A stretch of 6,242 bases of DNA from Alphaproteobacteria bacterium (GTDB lineage Bacteria > Pseudomonadota > Alphaproteobacteria > JABAAW01). The translations under genes were made by a program, and so were the position numbers. Where the stretch lies: the NCBI GenBank assembly GCA_014239005.1, contig JABAAA010000075.1, forward strand, positions 1 through 6,242. Direction: 5' to 3'. Below the pieces are notes generated by a model. That model saw only the letters and a program-made list of their open reading frames with translations. It was not told the DNA's origin and did not search any database. Of this stretch, positions 4,620-6,242 are shown piece by piece (the first letter of the stretch is position 1; the number at the start of each line of letters is the position of its first letter).

Positions 4620-5651
4620 TCACGGAACGGAACGTTGAGCGCGAATGGTGACGGTTCCCGCCTCTGCCTGTGCGCCGACGCCCTTTCCGTAGAGGATCGA
4701 TTTCTCAGAGACGCCGCGCTTGCCAAGAGCTCGGACGATTCCCTCGACGCGCTCGGCATCAAGTTCAGAGGCTTGGATGCGCAACACCCTTCCCTGCCCT
4801 TGCGTTTTGTGCCATTCGGCGATGCGTTTGATCGTCTTTTTTGCTTTCTTGCCGAGTTTGCGCTTCTTGCCTTTGAAGGTGATCTGCCATGAGGGCAGGG
4901 GTGCATTGCCTGCTGTTTGTTGCAACTCCTGCTGAACGAGCTTTTCGACCACCCTTCGCATGTCGGTGTCGCCCTGCTTGAGCAAGGTCAGGAGCGTGTT
5001 CAAGTCCCTCTGTTCCAAATAGCGTTCCAGCAACGAGAATTGTTGTCCTGTTGCAAAACCCTGCTGTGCCCCCGGTCGCGCGATGGCGCCGGACAGGTTT
5101 TCTCTGTTCGGAAAGGCTTGCTGCGTGCCTGCGCCCTGTGTCTGCACCGCGCCCAGCGCTGCCGCCAAGTCCAAGGCGCACGCGCTGTTGCGCGAGGTGA
5201 GGGGGGCTTTGTACATCTCGTAGTACCAGCAGTCGAAGTTGGCTTGCGCAAGGGCTGCAGAGGCGAACATCGTCGTGTTGTCTCCTGCAACCGTTGCCAG
5301 CAGAGCCTCGAGCTTTTGACGTTGCTGCCTGACCCAGGCGGTATCTTCGTTTCTCCAACGTCGTCCGCGCTTGACCTTGGCAGGATCGACGATCTCGCCT
5401 CGTGCAGCCCGCCGCCCCTTCTTGATCAGCTTGACGCGCTTGACCGCCTCGCGTCGGGAGGCGACTGCGAAATAGGCTTTCGACAGAAAGACCGAAAAGC
5501 GCGGATCGAGGATGACATCGCTGGAACTGACGCGCACCGCGTTGCGCCCGCCGCCGACTTGCTTCTTGTCCCGCACGCACGAGGCGAGCAGCATGGAGGC
5601 TGCCAAAAGAAGAACCGAGAGGCGAACGCTCCTCGCCGTTGCGCTCAACAC
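4620..5651 (-). CDS. Putative lipoprotein with a degenerate OmpA-like C-terminal domain
   Basis: With the GTG start at 5651 the protein has 343 residues. Residues 1-25 are a lipoprotein signal (Arg-containing n-region, hydrophobic core, lipobox LASC), so Cys25 should be lipidated. The mature part is very basic. A middle stretch, AQANFDCWYYEMYK (about 135-148) with another Cys nearby in SRNSACAL, resembles a motif I associate with alphaproteobacterial OmpA-family lipoproteins. The last 90 residues follow the OmpA-like pattern: a strand WQITF, a Lys-rich helix, a strand VLRIQAS, a helix DAERVEGIVRAL, GVSEKSI, GKGVG, and a final strand TVTIRAQ. The usual TDxxG...N segment that contacts peptidoglycan is missing, while an Arg in the helix is kept. 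An earlier TTG at 5675 would add eight residues; GTG is preferred because GGGAG lies 10 nt upstream and the signal peptide is then of normal length. The gene lies between rpsT and lpxC, all on the minus strand. Confidence 0.75.
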   Translation of the reverse strand: MLSATARSVRLSVLLLAASMLLASCVRDKKQVGGGRNAVRVSSSDVILDPRFSVFLSKAYFAVASRREAVKRVKLIKKGRRAARGEIVDPAKVKRGRRWRNEDTAWVRQQRQKLEALLATVAGDNTTMFASAALAQANFDCWYYEMYKAPLTSRNSACALDLAAALGAVQTQGAGTQQAFPNRENLSGAIARPGAQQGFATGQQFSLLERYLEQRDLNTLLTLLKQGDTDMRRVVEKLVQQELQQTAGNAPLPSWQITFKGKKRKLGKKAKKTIKRIAEWHKTQGQGRVLRIQASELDAERVEGIVRALGKRGVSEKSILYGKGVGAQAEAGTVTIRAQRSVP

Positions 5652-5661
5652 GCTTCTAACA

Positions 5662-5666
5662 CTCCC
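5662..5666 (-). promoter_or_regulatory. Likely ribosome binding site (GGGAG) of the lipoprotein gene
   Basis: GGGAG on the minus strand lies 10 nt upstream of the GTG at 5651. It would fall inside the coding region if the TTG at 5675 were used, which supports the shorter form. Confidence 0.45.
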
Positions 5667-5680
5667 GTAACACAATTGCT

Positions 5681-5701
5681 AACGCCACTGCCAACGCCAC
5701 T
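5681..5701. repeat. Two AACGCCACT copies, 12-nt period
   Basis: AACGCCACT occurs at 5681-5689 and 5693-5701, just upstream of the lipoprotein gene. It is short and of unknown meaning. Confidence 0.55.
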
Positions 5702-5790
5702 CTCGCACCACTCCTGTTGACACTCTTCGCATCAACCCTGTGTGCGCGCAACCCCTGTTCGCACTCGCCCTGCCCGTCCGTCCTCCGCGC

Positions 5791-5820
5791 GCCTCGAAGT
5801 GCCTCGAAGTGCCTCGAAGT
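5791..5820. repeat. Three perfect 10-nt tandem repeats downstream of rpsT
   Basis: GCCTCGAAGT occurs three times in a row, followed by the first four bases of a fourth copy (5821-5824). It lies 19 bp past the rpsT stop, between rpsT and the lipoprotein gene. The units do not form a hairpin with a T-run, so this is not a recognisable terminator. Confidence 0.9.
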
Positions 5821-5838
5821 GCCTTTGGACTTGTCGGA

Positions 5839-6242
5839 TCATGCGCGCGTTGCGTCCTTTGGTGAGGCTTTAGACGAAGCGGTTTTAGAAGGGGGTTGAG
5901 AAGCAGCAGTTTTATCTCCCCCTTGCTGCAAGGTTTTCATGCGTTTTGCCAGGCGCGACACCTTGCGATTGACCGCCTTTCGATGCATCGCACCTTTTTG
6001 TGCGGCGCGATGCAGTTCCGACATCGCGCGGCGAACATGTTCTTCGAGCAAAATGGGCGCGGGCGGGCTCTCGCCTTTGGGGTTGGAAGAATCTTTTGCC
6101 GTTTTTTTATCCTTCCCCGCATCTTTCGCAGTCCCTTTAGCAGACGGCGACAGGCTCGCCGCGTAGTTTGCCAATGCCTCTTCGCAGAAGCGCACGAAGC
6201 GCCGCGCCCGACTGCGCCGCGCACTATTGCGAGCGGTGCGCC
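5839..6242 (-). CDS. rpsT: 30S ribosomal protein S20 (5' end outside the window), with insertion and C-terminal tail
   Basis: S20 binds 16S rRNA early in assembly of the small ribosomal subunit. The frame is open to the window edge; the 133 visible residues lack only about a dozen to fifteen N-terminal residues. RTARNSARRSRARRFVR at the edge matches the S20 first helix (RNxxxRSxxRxFV), which rules out the internal GTG at 6195 as the start. The second conserved block, SELHRAAQKGAMHRKAVNRKVSRLAKRM, matches the family segment DxAAxKGxIHKNxAxRxKSRLxK. Between them lies an extra Lys/Ser/Ala/Pro-rich stretch of about 30 residues, where most S20 proteins have a short turn. After the last helix comes a tail of about 30 residues rich in Lys, Ser and Ala. 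Usual S20 length is about 87, so this version is unusually long. The family call is firm; the insertions look disordered. Confidence 0.93.
   Translation of the reverse strand, partial: RTARNSARRSRARRFVRFCEEALANYAASLSPSAKGTAKDAGKDKKTAKDSSNPKGESPPAPILLEEHVRRAMSELHRAAQKGAMHRKAVNRKVSRLAKRMKTLQQGGDKTAASQPPSKTASSKASPKDATRA

Noticed and set aside
4533..4892. 119-codon + strand frame
   Set aside because: It is mostly antisense to the lipoprotein gene and has no recognisable product.
4917..5720. 267-codon + strand frame
   Set aside because: It is antisense to the lipoprotein gene, whose signal peptide and lipobox support the minus strand.

Overview
The window looks like chromosomal housekeeping DNA from an alphaproteobacterium. 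The main taxonomic clue is a protein of the mostly alphaproteobacterial Alph_Pro_TM/TIGR02186 type, translationally coupled to a TSUP-family (TauE/SafE) membrane transporter. The organism makes lipid A (lpxB and lpxC are both present). The DNA is moderately GC-rich by eye. Several proteins carry low-complexity insertions or tails. I cannot place it more precisely.

Layout, left to right: (1) the 3' part of lpxB (+ strand, 5' end outside the window); (2) converging on it and overlapping its end, a two-gene minus-strand operon, TSUP transporter then Alph_Pro_TM protein, joined by an ATGA stop/start overlap; (3) divergent from that operon, a + strand tRNA-Leu(CAA) gene whose anticodon loop is interrupted by a 342-nt group I intron; (4) lpxC on the minus strand, with a roughly 68-residue repetitive N-terminal extension; (5) a 216-nt gap with an array of 10-bp direct repeats just upstream of lpxC; (6) a minus-strand lipoprotein with a degenerate OmpA-like C-terminus; (7) a 187-nt gap with short tandem repeats; (8) most of rpsT (ribosomal protein S20, minus strand, 5' end outside the window), with an internal insertion and a C-terminal tail.

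The most interesting item is the split tRNA-Leu(CAA). Neither half folds into a tRNA alone. Removing positions 2692-3033 gives a complete 84-nt class II tRNA with a normal anticodon loop. The removed segment has the hallmarks of a bacterial tRNA group I intron of the Azoarcus/Anabaena type (IC3): P1 with U-G at the 5' splice site, P2 with a GAAA loop, P3, P4, P6, P7, P8, a GAAA-capped P9 hairpin and a terminal G. It has no room for a homing endonuclease gene.

Together the genes cover lipid A synthesis (LpxC is the first committed step, LpxB makes the disaccharide), envelope proteins, anion or sulfur-compound transport, and translation (tRNA-Leu, S20). A second theme is short tandem repeats of several unit lengths (6, 10 and 24 nt), clustered at the start of lpxC and in the gaps.
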